A DNA stretch of 64,000 nt from Mycosarcoma maydis (taxonomy: Eukaryota; Basidiomycota; Ustilaginomycetes; Ustilaginales): assembly GCF_000328475.2 (NCBI RefSeq), contig NC_026494.1:512629-576628 (forward strand). Reading direction: 5' to 3'. Position numbers and translations under genes: made by a program. Below the pieces are notes generated by a model. It worked only from the letters and a program-made list of their open reading frames with translations. It did no database searches and was not told the origin of the DNA. Position 1 is the first letter of the stretch; each line of letters begins with the position of its first letter. Shown in pieces: positions 49,860 through 60,676 of this stretch.

Positions 49860-52800
49860 CTAAATGGAATCCGACTCGGGCTGGATGCGCTCATTCCACA
49901 TGGGCTTTTCGATGATGTTGAGAGGGTTTGGTGCGGGATCAGAGCTAGACGACAGAATGTCCACCAAGGTTGAACGGGCCTCGAAAAGGTCGAGACAGGG
50001 GTAAGCGTGCGGGCCGAGCAAACCCCGAATGCACAGCCGAGGGCACTGTTGACCGGTAATAGGCGTCACTTGCGGTCGAGAGCCGTCTTGCGCTTTCTTG
50101 AACCCGGTGCTTGTGCCAAGGTCGAAAAGCACGATCAACAGAGCCTGTTCGGTCAGTGGCTTCTCGTTTGGCGGTGCCATCGAGGCGCTCTTGATCACCG
50201 GTCCAGCAACGACAGGCGCTGAACTAGCAGGGACCGTGGTGCTCTGTGGATCCCTTCGGTTCTTTGCTTCCCAGGCAATGTAGGTCATGTAGCGCGCAGC
50301 GTGCCTCTCGCCCTCTCTGGGCTCAAGAGTGATGTTAGAGGCATCGGTGGATGAACCATCAACGAAGGGCCGGTCGAGATGACCTACGAAGACCGGGATG
50401 ATGCCATCGATGCCATGCTGTGTGTGCGCCATTTGCACGGCTACTCCACGCTTCCAGCAGTGCCATAGAAATTCGGGTGTTATCTTGTTGATCGCTTCGG
50501 GAAAGCAAGTCGAAATGCGTAAAGTTGATCCACATCGGCAGCGTAGCGGAAGCCGACTGCAACTGATCTCTGATTGGAATTGCATGCCGTTCGGTGCGCG
50601 AGCCGGCATCGTAGACGTCTTCAAGGCGTTGACGCAGCGCAGCGAGATTGGCTTCGTCGAGGTCGGCGAGGTTTCTCAGAACGCTCTCGAGACGCACGGG
50701 CTTGGCGTAGATGCTGGCGCCCACGTGCTGGGTGTCCGACGATTCCTTTGGCTCGGTTTGTTCGATTTTTTTGCGCTTCACGGCGTCGCAAGCAACCATC
50801 AAGATGATCCGCGAGGCAAGTTCACCGAAACTGCCCTTTAGCAAGGCAACATCGGGGTTGAGCAAGCATTCTTGCTGAAATTTCTTGAGGATGTCTGCGT
50901 ACGTGTAGCCTCTCGCTTTCTCAGCTGACTGGAGGTAGGGAGCCAGCATGATATTGGAAGCAGCGATGGCTAGCACAGGCTCTGATGGAGATTCAACGTG
51001 CATGACACCCTCGCTGGTAACATGCGTGACAATGCGCATGTGGCGATCTACTGTGCTGTCGACGAATTGCTTCTGTCTTGCAAAGAGTTCCGAGTTTGGC
51101 GATTCAGTCGGCGAAAGGCTTAGCGCGAGACGAGACGCCAAGATGCTGAAGCAGTGGGCGGTCTTGCGGATGGCAAAGTCTTCGCCACCCATCAATTTGT
51201 GGTTGGCCATCACCCAGAGGCTTCCAGAATTGAATGTCTTCCACAGCGGTCGTCCGTAGTAAATGATGTGAGAGTCCGCAGAAGCTTGCGAGGCGCAAGA
51301 AAGGCTGGGTTGCTGTGAAAGCAGCACGTCAAAACTAACGCCGATGAAAATGGGCACTGCCAATGATAACACGTTACGGTGGGCATGCTTGACAAAATCG
51401 GCCGCGCTGCTGCTGGTACTGATCAACACAAGCCAGAACGTCGTGGTCTTGGCGCTGGCTTGTTGGGTATTGATCCAATTCCATGCGCGGCGGAGGCTGT
51501 TGAGCTGATTGATGTCTGGGTCTGATCCGACGTTGAGTTCGACGCACTCGTCGAAGGCCACAATGATAGGAGGCCTGGGTGATGATCCGCCGTGGGCGTT
51601 TGGGCGGGGTACATGTGAGCTATAATGTACTTCATCTCTCGTTCGAGGGCGGCAAGCGGCGATTTGAGGTGAGTGGTGAAGAGTTCATCATGTTTCGACG
51701 TTTCGTCAAAGCTGCTGTCGGCACGCTTGAGGGTGTCAGAAGCGCGCTCGGAAACGGTTTGGAAGAAGTCGGTGCGTTCAGCATTGATACCATCCTTTAG
51801 ATGGAGATGGTTGAGCTGCATCAGATAGTCGTGTTTTTGCTGCTGAGTGGGCCGCTCGGCGAGGCGTTGAGCAAGCTCCGAGAACCAAGCGCCGAGGAAA
51901 CAGGCAATCTGAAGGTTACACTTATCCTTGTGAGTCTTCTGCGCCTCGTCGAAAAAGGCACGTACCCCACGATCAGGAAAGGGATAGCCTTTCATAGACA
52001 ATCCATCGGAAGTACGTTTTCGGACGCAGACATAGAGAAGAGGAGTTCGATGTCGACATTCGTAGACCAGGCGCGACTTGCCGGTGCCGCTTGACTGGAC
52101 GATGGGGGTGCCTCGATAATAAATTTTGCCTTTGCTTGGATTAAGCCTGTTGAACTTCTGATCGTGTTCAGTGATGAACTGCAGGAAGCGGTCCTGGCGC
52201 ATCACCGTAATAGTCACGGCCAAATTCCTCTGGGAAACGAATGTTAGCATCCACTCCTTCCATGCCCAGCTTAGGGGCGGGCAATGAACGTGCAAGGTGA
52301 ACAAGTACAAGCGACAGTGCCTCGTCCACATCACTGTAGGAGGCGAGTTTTGCGGCGAGATTCGAGTAAACGTTGCTGACCTCCATTTCTACGCGCGATT
52401 TGTCTACGCCCGATTTGTCATCGCGCGATTTGTCTTTCATCCTCTCGAACTCAGGTATGATGCCCTTTAACTCGGTCTGCGATGCCCAAATGAGATTGGT
52501 GAAGTTAGCGGTGTACACTGCGAAGCCAGGATGGTCCGGGTTGCAAAGCTCGCGGTGGTACGATGTGAAGAAACCCCCATGTCGCCAGTTGCTTGAGCTT
52601 GTTGACCGAGTCTTTGGCTTGTTTGGTGCGAGGAGAATCAGCTAATGTAGGAAGAAGCGCTCTGCTAGTCGAGGGGGGAGTGGTGGGAGTGGCGGGTGCT
52701 GCAGCTGGGAAAAGGGGCGTGTCTGATTCGAGATACTCGCGAAGACAGCTCAAGGCGCCAGCAAGATGACATTCATTGGGGTGTACTGGAGCCAGGCGTT

Positions 52801-53008
52801 GTGAGAGCAAACGAGAAAGGATAAGGTCTTGGTCGGATGGCGATTTCTCTGAAGCAAAGTGCTCGGAGAAATGGCGATCCACAAATGCTGTGATCACCTG
52901 TTCAGGATCGGCGTGCGGTGGTGCTGAGGCGGCTTCATCCCCACCAGGAGGTGTTTCTCCACGGACGCTTCCGGTGTGGGCGCGCTTCTTGCCGCGGCCT
53001 TTGCTCAT
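49860..53008 (-). pseudogene. Large P-loop NTPase-like gene broken by four frameshifts
   Basis: Five - strand ORF pieces follow one another in different frames and together read as one protein of roughly 1050 residues. It starts MSKGRGKKRAHTG (ATG at 53008, A at -3) and stops with TAG at 49860. Frame changes fall near 52574-52578 (a run of five C), about 52200, 51606-51609 (a run of four G) and about 50499-50504. The third piece carries a Walker A motif, VQSSGTGKSRLVYE (about 52065-52098). The fourth piece has a Walker B-like IIVAFDECVEL. The C-terminal piece has FLWHCWKRGVAVQMAH and LIVLFDLG. I do not recognise a named family with certainty. The layout recalls large multi-copy basidiomycete P-loop proteins, possibly related to Crinkler-type NTPases. 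Splicing does not explain the joins, because no GT-AG introns of normal size fit. Confidence 0.75.
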
Positions 53009-53637
53009 TGTGAGAGATGAGTGATGTTGCGCGGGATTGGAATGTGTAACAGAGTCCAGGTAGAGATGGGTGTGCAAGTAGTGGTGGTGGTGGTCGTGGT
53101 GTTGGTGGTGGTCGAAACGCAAGGCGCCAAACGGAAAACAAAGGCTCGAAAGTTGTGCCACGATCGCTAACGGCCACTCGCGAGTGTCCTTTGGCTGTCA
53201 CCCGTGCTCGAACAAGCGAGTAGTGTGATCTCAACGTTGACAGTCACAGGTGACTCAATCCAAGCTTTGGTAGCTTCGATAGGCGAAAAAGCCCAATTGT
53301 AAATCACGAAGGCGAACTTTTGCGTATGTATGCGACGCGAGATGATCCCGTGTCAACCACTATGTAAGATCACCGTCGTGGATGAGTCATTTTTCCAGGC
53401 ACTAGGTGGCGCATTTCTGAGATGATCCAATCGTGAATATTCAACACAGCTGAGCAGCATCGAACCCTCGGTCTTCTACGACCCATGGTACACCTAATCA
53501 GACGCCGTTTATCGCCCGCATTCAACCTGGGGATGCACTCGGCTTGGGACCCTGTTCTACATCATCATCATGGATGTCGCGCACAGTAACCCCTATAGCC
53601 AGAAAGTAGAGAGGCTTGAGGGCCCATCCTCGACAGC
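53009..53637. other. Upstream region of the broken P-loop gene
   Basis: About 630 bp. A CAC/CCA-type repetitive stretch near 53070-53115 lies just upstream of the pseudogene start. A dispersed-motif copy is at 53429-53438 and a half copy near 53283. Confidence 0.45.
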
Positions 53638-54099
53638 ATGCTATCGTCAGGTGATCGCAGAACAGCACTTCCACAGCCGAGTTCGCTCAGGTGCCAGGCG
53701 AAGCTTCTTGAGAATCACATAAGGATTGTCAGCTCGATGTTGCTTGGCCGCAATGTTGAGAGTAGTAATATGGTTCTGGCCGAAGCACGAAGAACTGTAA
53801 GGTTCGCTTCATTGATCGACGGGCTCTTTGAAGCACTGCTCTGTGGTGATTCAAGATTCCTCCCGAAGCTGAAACTTCATCCGGAAGCACCACCTGAGAC
53901 CGCGCCCGATTCCGCTCACAACGAGCTCCACCGCCGCCTCCCTGAATGCAACTCTGCTGATGGACAGCTGATTTTCGTCTTGGTTCATGTTACTACTGTT
54001 GCACCTCCCGGGCCTTCCACGCTTGAAAAGCCCTACAAAAGTGTCGAGGCGGTGCGCGGCAACCTTCATCTAGCGAGTCAGCTTGCAAAGAAGTACTGA
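53638..54099 (+). CDS. Hypothetical ORF, possibly a gene fragment
   Basis: An ATG-started ORF of 153 residues without recognisable domain, signal peptide or membrane segment. Just after its stop, another frame (about 54101-54240) reads like protein (HLRYIFHAYREELDLEE), so the two may be pieces of one decayed gene. Its position among pseudogenes and repeats supports a remnant rather than a functional gene. Chance is a real alternative. Confidence 0.2.
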   Translation: MLSSGDRRTALPQPSSLRCQAKLLENHIRIVSSMLLGRNVESSNMVLAEARRTVRFASLIDGLFEALLCGDSRFLPKLKLHPEAPPETAPDSAHNELHRRLPECNSADGQLIFVLVHVTTVAPPGPSTLEKPYKSVEAVRGNLHLASQLAKKY

Positions 54100-54502
54100 G
54101 GGACGCACACCTTCGCTACATCTTCCATGCGTACCGTGAAGAACTTGATCTTGAGGAATGTCAAGATCAACCCTTCTACCGATGCAAGCCCAACATCCGA
54201 CCCAACGTCACCGAAAAGACACACTTAGTGGACGAGATACAGCACTGCACGCCTTTCAAGTACGTCTGCTTTGGATAGACCAGCGCGGATAGCCATGCCA
54301 TGGGCGGCTTCCCCTTGGCCGGCTCTCATGCACGCGATCTCTTGGCGATTACTGCTGTTGAATAGGCGAGAACGTAAGACCTTGATGTGGTCAAATTTCG
54401 GGCAGACTGGTTCGATGAGCTCGATCGGCGCTTGAGCCAGTTTGACGAGAACGCAGAGAAGCAAGCATATTCGAGTTTGGGCACGGGTCTGAGAATGAAT
54501 AG

Positions 54503-54542
54503 TGAATCGTGAATCGTGAATCGTGAATCGTGAATCGTGAAT
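54503..54542. repeat. Tandem 7-bp array TGAATCG
   Basis: About five to six head-to-tail copies of the 7-mer TGAATCG. The unit is the core of the motif dispersed through the other gene-free stretches, here expanded into a small array. Confidence 0.9.
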
Positions 54543-56069
54543 GCCGGCAGCAGCAGTCACGAGTCGCGTTTATTGTGCACGCGACCGCGACGTGTCGAAA
54601 GGCTGCGACGGATCTGCCATCCTTTATTTGTGATTGTCTGAAACCCCAGGTTCGCTCACCCGCATTGTTGTCGCAGGCGTAGCTGCAGGGTGGCACGCGC
54701 TTATTCCCGACAGCCCTAACCATAACCCCCTTAACCTGGCTGTCACACGCAGGTTGCGCGTGAAGGTCGCACGCTCACACTGTATCATAATTCTACACCA
54801 CACCTCTATAGCCGACAGCCAATGGCCCAGACCAACAGACTTGATAGCAGGAATAAGTGCGGTCTAGCTCGGTATGTCAAAGAGCCAGCATGGCTGTAGA
54901 ATACTCAGCATGGTTGATGGTTGATTGGGGGAGCAGAGTGTGCTCCAGCCGGAATATCCAAGCTCATTTTTGCACCATCATTTTGCGTTCTTGGTACCAT
55001 TCTTTTTTGCAGAGGTATGATGTGAGGCGCAATTCCCGACTCACAACTGTCACTGGCAGCAGGTTGTTTATCGCGTCTATGGACTGTGTGTGCGTGTGGT
55101 GTCGGAGTGTGACAGTGTGGGAGTGCGGATGATAATTGCAAACTGAGTGGGTAACGTTGTTCTGGTGACAATGCATGCAACTCCCACCCACGCTTGGCAA
55201 AAGGTTGCCGTTGTTCGGCACAAGTGCGTGACTGTGGCGGCGGCTGTCAACCGCTCTGATGAACTCACACAGCGCATTTTCTCCAGTGCAAGCTTTGTGA
55301 ACAGCATCCCTTTGTCTATTCGTCTGTGTGAGTGTGGAAACAAAGTCGTCTACCCATCTCTTTGTCCGTGCCAGTCAGCGATTGGTGCCAGCCCTTCCTT
55401 TGCTGCTGCCCGTCACTGCTGTCCATGCGTGCAGTCCCCACCGCCACACACAGAGAGGCGCAACAAACAGCGCATCAGCAGTGTTCAGCACATAGCACCC
55501 ATCATCAGCCGCAGAGGCAGCCACAGCATTAGCAGTAGAGAGTGCCGAAACGCGTGTCAGAGGTGGAAATTTTTGCTCTGCCATTTCGCCTCGCGCGTGC
55601 AGATTTTTCATCTCCGATAACGCCACGCGCCTTTCAACCCGCAGCCTGACCCTGGGCTTTGCTCTCGACCATCACCCTCCTCCTTTCTCCCCTCTCCTCT
55701 GCTCTACCCTACCCTGCCGCATTGACGCAGCCACTCTCCACGGATGTTCCGTTTGCCTATGCAGAGCTATCGAGATCGACGGGGAACAGCCGAGCTGAGC
55801 GCACCCTCTTGGATGGGATCACCCGACATGCGCGCGACTTGATCGGCTTAGCTGCTGCCTAGCTTGTACATCCAAGGCTGGGCAGCAGCGCATACCGGCT
55901 CTCCCGACACACATCTACGCTTCCCCGACGCACGTCTCGGCTCATCCGACAACAAGGGTTACCCGCTGGTTCTCTTCGTAGTGCTCAGCTGACGGCCGAT
56001 TCACTCTTGCAGTGACTGAATGATGTCTGGCTGAGAGCTGCTCGATAGCCTTTTGACTGTCAATGCAAT

Positions 56070-56245
56070 AGGGTGACGGCCTGTTCCAACTTCAGTAAAC
56101 CAGGTCGCAGCCTGTTCGCCCTGCAAGCGGTCGATCTTAGCCACCACCTCGATTCAATGGGGCGACGGCCTTTCTCCTCTCGATCCGTGCAGACGGCCTG
56201 TTTCAACTTCAGTCAACCAGGTAGCAGCCTGTTTCCACTCCGAAC
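56070..56245. repeat. Direct repeat of about 50 bp, spaced about 117 bp
   Basis: Two similar blocks start ACGGCCTGTT at 56076 and 56193, and both continue with CAACTTCAGT, AACCAGGT and GCAGCCTGTT. Looser copies of GACGGCC...TTC continue on both sides from about 55985 to 56400. Confidence 0.7.
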
Positions 56246-57250
56246 GTACGGCTGATAGCCATTCAACTTCAATCCAAGGGGCTCTCACCCTGTTCACCCT
56301 CGAATGGACAGCCTGACGGTTGATTCGTTCTCGAACGAGCAGGCGATGGCCTTTTCACCTCGATCGAACGGTCTGGCGGCCTCACCCTCTCGAAAACAGC
56401 CGGGTGTTGAGCTTTGGTCTCCAACCATTGGGCTGACGTCCCATTCTCGTTTACCCTGAGGTAACTTGGTTATATCCAGGCCTTTGCTCATCATTACAGT
56501 CACAAGGGTATCGTCAATCTCTGCCTTTACCGCCTTCACCGATGCCCAGCATTCGACTCTCCCGTGGATCTGTCATCGCACAACCTCTTGCAACTGGCAA
56601 CTGTCGACTAGGCTCCCACCATTTCCGCCTTCAGCGCCTTCGTACACGTCCAGCTTCCAACTCTTTCGTCGATCTCTGATTGGGCATGGTCATGGTCATG
56701 CTACTGGCAGATGCCGACTAGGGCCGATTGTCGATCTACTCTCACACATCACTGACGGCTTTGCACTGATCGATCCGATGGGCTGGGTTCCCAATCTCTC
56801 TCGCTACGACAGGCCGACGGCTTCACCTTCTCGAAACGAACCGAGTGTTCGGCTCTTGGTCTCTATCAAGTCTTGCAATTACCATCTGGGCAGGGTTACT
56901 ACGGTCAAAAGCGCATCCACCCTCACTTATCTCGGCTTCGATCATGCATCGACTATCATCGATCCACTACGGTAACATCCAACTTTCCACCTGGGCACCA
57001 GCATCCTCCACCGGGCCTGCATTGCCATTCACCATACCATGATCCACGACTCGAGTGGAGACTGCCATGTCGCCGCGCCAGGGAGGCTCCGTTTATGGAG
57101 CAGCTTGACGGCCTTGACGGCTATGCACCCACTAGGCACAGTTGCGACTGTCCATCTCGACTTCAACTTCGACCACTGGTTATGCTCCGCTTCGACATCG
57201 ACCCTTACCCACTGGCAAGTGTCAACTATGACTCCATCAACCGACGGCTC

Positions 57251-57356
57251 GCTATGCGCACTTGTACGCTTCGACATCGACCACCAGCTATGCATACTTT
57301 TGTGCTTCGACATTGACCACCAGCTATGCGCACTTGTACGCTTCGACATCAACGGA
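57251..57356. repeat. 36-bp tandem repeat, three copies
   Basis: Units starting GCTATGC at 57251, 57287 and 57323 are each 36 bp and share CTTCGACAT.GACCACCA. Because 36 is a multiple of three, the open + frame here encodes a 12-residue repeat (LCALVRFDIDHQ type). Confidence 0.8.
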
Positions 57357-57879
57357 GCTGCCACTGTCAACTATGTCTCGAAGACTTTCGAACCTAGTAA
57401 TTTGTGTCCCAGCGCTCATGGCATAAATGTACTTTTTTGGCAGGGGCGGAATTTATGCGGAATTTCGAAAAGTCGGGCTAAAGTCCCGCATCCCGCCAAA
57501 GCCAGCTGCTGCCTCTTTTTTTCCACGCCTTTCGGGCTTGAGTATCGCGTCCACCCCTGCGGGTCTCGGACCATTTGGGATTTCTTCCAGGGTCGCGCTC
57601 AGGGACGCGGACGCGCTCATGCTCGTGATCCGTTACGACTGTGACTTGGCTGAGCTGCGCATTCTGATTTCTCATCTCATCTCTCATCGCACTCCTGATT
57701 TGCAACGCAGAGACCCGCGTGCCTCTTTGCTTCTCTCTTCCATCTTCCATCCACCTTTCACCTTCTCAAAACCTGATCGACCAACCGTCAACGCATGATA
57801 CCGACACCGACACGGACACCCACATGGACACACTCTCTGACTGTAGCGGCTAAGCAAAATGACATTCGACACCTTCCAT

Positions 57880-58100
57880 CACAACGCCGACAACCGGAGC
57901 CGAGCGACAATGTCCCAGCGACGAGAGCCGAGCGAAGGGAAGCCAGCGTGAGTAAACCCAGGGAGAGTAACCCAGTGAAGGGAGCCGAGCGATAAAAACC
58001 TGGCAAACGGAGCCGAGCGATAGTATCCAGCGACAGTAAACCAGCGATGGAAGCCCAGTGACAGCAACCCAGTGACAGTAAACAGGGACAGTAAGCGCGC
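57880..58100. repeat. Degenerate minisatellite of short units
   Basis: Repeated variants of GAGCCGAGCGA and CCCAGTGACAGTAA fill about 220 bp with irregular spacing. No gene is apparent in it. Confidence 0.7.
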
Positions 58101-58916
58101 ATCCAACTTGCAGTGTACGACTACGGTCGCAATTGAACCGGAACATTTACGAATCACTCCGCTTCGATCCAGATCTTATTCTAGCCTCGCCGTGCCCAGT
58201 TGTGTGCACAGAAGTGGCCGCTAGTCGATAGCTACTATGTCTTTGCGCCTCTTCGGAGTTGCAAGTCTTCCAGCATTCATGTCGCCGCCTTTCTACCAGA
58301 CTAGCGTCTGACTCTTCTGTGGATCTATCATCGAGGATCCACCATCTCCGCCTTCACCGCCTTCATGCATGTCTAGTGTCCGACTTAGCCGTAGATCTAA
58401 GACGAAGCATCGTCTTGCTACTGGCAAGTGTCTACTGTGATTCGAGGCCAATCCAGGCTCATCCATCTTGCACCGACATCCTTCACCGGGCCTGCGTTGT
58501 CAATCTGCTGATCTACTGGATGAATGCCTTTGGATTTGCAACACACGACCCTGTCTGAAGGTCTATACTGCTTCGTCTATCTCGGTTTGGACACCGCGCA
58601 TCCGCTATCATTCCACCGTCTCCACCTTCACAGACGTGGATCAAGTTTAGCAACTTACAACGTGCAACTGTGTGCTATGATGGAAGCGCATCCACTCTTG
58701 TCACACTCTGCTTCGACATGAACGGCGCGCTCTGCGTACTTGTAAGTGCCAACCTACAGGGCCTTCCCACTTTGGCGGTCTAGGCTTCGACATGATCCAC
58801 TGGGTGCCTCTTGGCAATGCTGCCGGGTAGTGATTGTACAGCGTTGGAGTTGGCGGCTACTGTAGCGAGGAGGGAGTTTCGAAGTGCTTGTTGCACTGGA
58901 GCTTTGTTCATGGTCA

Positions 58917-59016
58917 NNNNNNNNNNNNNNNNNNNNNNNNNNNNNNNNNNNNNNNNNNNNNNNNNNNNNNNNNNNNNNNNNNNNNNNNNNNNNNNNNNNN
59001 NNNNNNNNNNNNNNNN
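58917..59016. other. Assembly gap, 100 N
   Basis: A second run of exactly 100 N, placed inside the - strand copia element just after its protease motif. Sequence on its left does not show the expected integrase, so the true gap is probably much larger or the join is uncertain. Confidence 0.98.
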
Positions 59017-60176
59017 ATGCTGTGGAATGCCTCGATTCTTCCTGTCATGTGGTGCGTGGCACCACTGTCCATGATCCAACTGTCCGGGATGTCGGTAACT
59101 CCGAGAGCACGTGCGGTCAATGCAGTTCCGCCCTTCTCCTGTGCAGAATTATCGGCGGCATTAGCGTCTCTGCCCTTCTTGGACTTTCCCTTGCGATCGG
59201 GGCACCTGTAAGCAAAGTGATTTTTGCCGCAGACGTAGCACTCAATGGGCGCCTTAGGGCCATTGTTAGTGTTTGGTCTGCTACCTCCCCCGCTGCGTTT
59301 CTGTCCCTTTCCATGGGCGGCTAGTGCCGATCCTGCAGGCTTGTCCCACTTGTCAACGAAAGGGGGCAACCGCTCTTCCTCAGCCCGCAATCGACGTACA
59401 GCCCTGTCGAAAATGTTGCGGTGCTTGCTTGCGTCATACTTGACGCCGTCCTGTTCCGCACGCATCTTGTCTTCGAAGGCGTCTTCCAGTTCCCACTTTA
59501 CTGCGTGAACTGTACTGGCCATGTCAGGCCGAATCCCCTTGACAAGTGCTCCCGTCTTGTCGATCTCTGTGACTGGACGACCAATGGCGCTTAGCTTCCC
59601 GGCCAAATTCTGAATGTCTGCAACAAACTTGGCGAAGCTGTCAGTGCCAGGCTTCTGGCGTAGATCCCTCCACGCGGTCTCTAAATGATGAACTCGTTGG
59701 AGCGAGTCTTTCTTGAAGTTGTGTTCAAGAGTCAACCAGGCTCCCTCGGGCTTCAGTCTCATCTCTGATGAGGTGCATCAGGAGAGGGTGCAAATCTTCT
59801 GCGCGATGAGGGAAAGCGCCCGACTGTTTTGTAACTTCCACTGTTGAAGCTCCTTTGCTAGCTCATCGTCCGTAGAGCTGCTTCGAGTCTTGGTCCCCTG
59901 GTCATTGGGTACCTCGGGGCGGGGATATTCGCCCGAGACGACCCACCAGGTCATCATATTTTCCATCAAGGCGTACCGCATTCGCTCGGCCCACTCGAAG
60001 TAATCGTCGCTGCCGTGCAGCATCGGGACTTTGACTTCCTTGCCGAATTCTCTTTCCATCTTGAAGTGGATTTTGAATCTGCGATGCTCGAGTTGATGAA
60101 TTAATGAGTGAGCCTTGGGCTCATAACCTGTTGAAATCTTAGCGCTGTTTTCAGTGGATCTTATGGTCGTCCTCAT
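59017..60176 (-). pseudogene. Copia gag and protease start, with an in-frame stop
   Basis: The ATG at 60176 opens a capsid-like region with LHGSDDYFEWAERM and WVVSGEYPRP. TGA at 59778-59780 interrupts the frame, which then continues unchanged. After the stop come WRDLRQKPGTDSFAKF, a zinc knuckle CYVCGKNHFAYRC (one residue shorter than the usual CX2CX4HX4C) and the aspartic-protease motif IMDSGATHH near 59060. The gap cuts the frame shortly after. The stop and the short knuckle suggest an inactive copy. Stop-codon readthrough between gag parts is a weaker alternative. Confidence 0.85.
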
Positions 60177-60264
60177 TTTTCATGAGTGACCGGTACGGTA
60201 ACCCCGGTATTTATAACCTATTTACATGACTGTTACGTTCGTTTCGAATGAGCTAGGAGATTTA
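59017..60264 (-). mobile_element. Copia-type LTR retroelement, 5' part, cut by the gap
   Basis: The - strand element shows gag and the start of protease, then enters the gap. Its leader (60177-60264 at least) is interrupted on the right by the + strand LTR at 60265, consistent with a nested insertion. Its own LTRs are not seen. The capsid and zinc-knuckle sequences differ from those of the + strand element, so the two belong to different families. Confidence 0.85.
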
Positions 60265-60676
60265 GTTGAAGATACAATGGTCGACCAAGACCATTTCGGC
60301 ATAGTCCCTGCGCGATCAAACGGAAATCTGCGTGCGATTACCCAGGGTTACTCAACCGAAATTAATCGGGGTTACTCAACCGCGATTAACCGGGGTTACT
60401 CAACTAAACGTGAGCAGAGATGAGATAGCCCTCGCCCACTCTGCAAGAGCCTACCACCGAAAGGCACACAAGCCACGTCCCGCACAGAGCGAAGACGGGA
60501 AGGAAAGAGGAGATGGATGTCCCGAGTCGCAGGACGAGCAGTTCATAAAGATATAAATATGCTCACTTTGTATGTAGTCTCGAGTCCAGAAAATCCAAGC
60601 GATCTTTTCACCATTTTCTTCCCTTCATCAAAACTGCCGAGAACCATCACGGGTTTTTCCCCCTAATTATTCTCAA
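60265..60676 (+). repeat. 5' LTR of the + strand copia element
   Basis: 412 bp, ends GTTGAAG...TCTCAA, near-identical to the solo LTR at 44985-45371. The length difference comes mainly from one extra unit of an internal repeat near 60343-60410 (GGTTACTCAACCG.GATTAA.CGG, three units here and two in the solo LTR). A TATAAATA-like stretch near 60550 could be the promoter. Confidence 0.93.

Larger units (their letters stand above)
56520..58690. repeat. Diverged duplicated blocks
   Basis: Blocks around 56520-57030 recur in altered form around 58300-58690. Shared strings include GTGGATCTRTCATCG, CCACCAT..CCGCCTTCA.CGCCTTC, ACCGGGCCTGC and GCGCATCCAC. ACTGGCAAGTGTC-type strings recur at 56610, 56700, 57210 and 58427. 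The pattern suggests a larger repeat unit that was duplicated and then decayed. Confidence 0.55.
54100..58916. other. Gene-free region rich in degenerate repeats
   Basis: About 4.8 kb up to the second gap. No ORF with a domain is present. The left part holds the 7-bp tandem array at 54503-54542; from about 56 kb on, diverged repeats dominate (separate entries). An ORF near 55659 looks like a signal peptide, but its first codon is TTG and no in-frame ATG precedes it. Confidence 0.5.

Noticed and set aside
55659..55862. Small ORF resembling a secreted protein with a signal peptide
   Set aside because: The first codon is TTG and an in-frame stop lies just upstream with no ATG between, so no conventional start exists.
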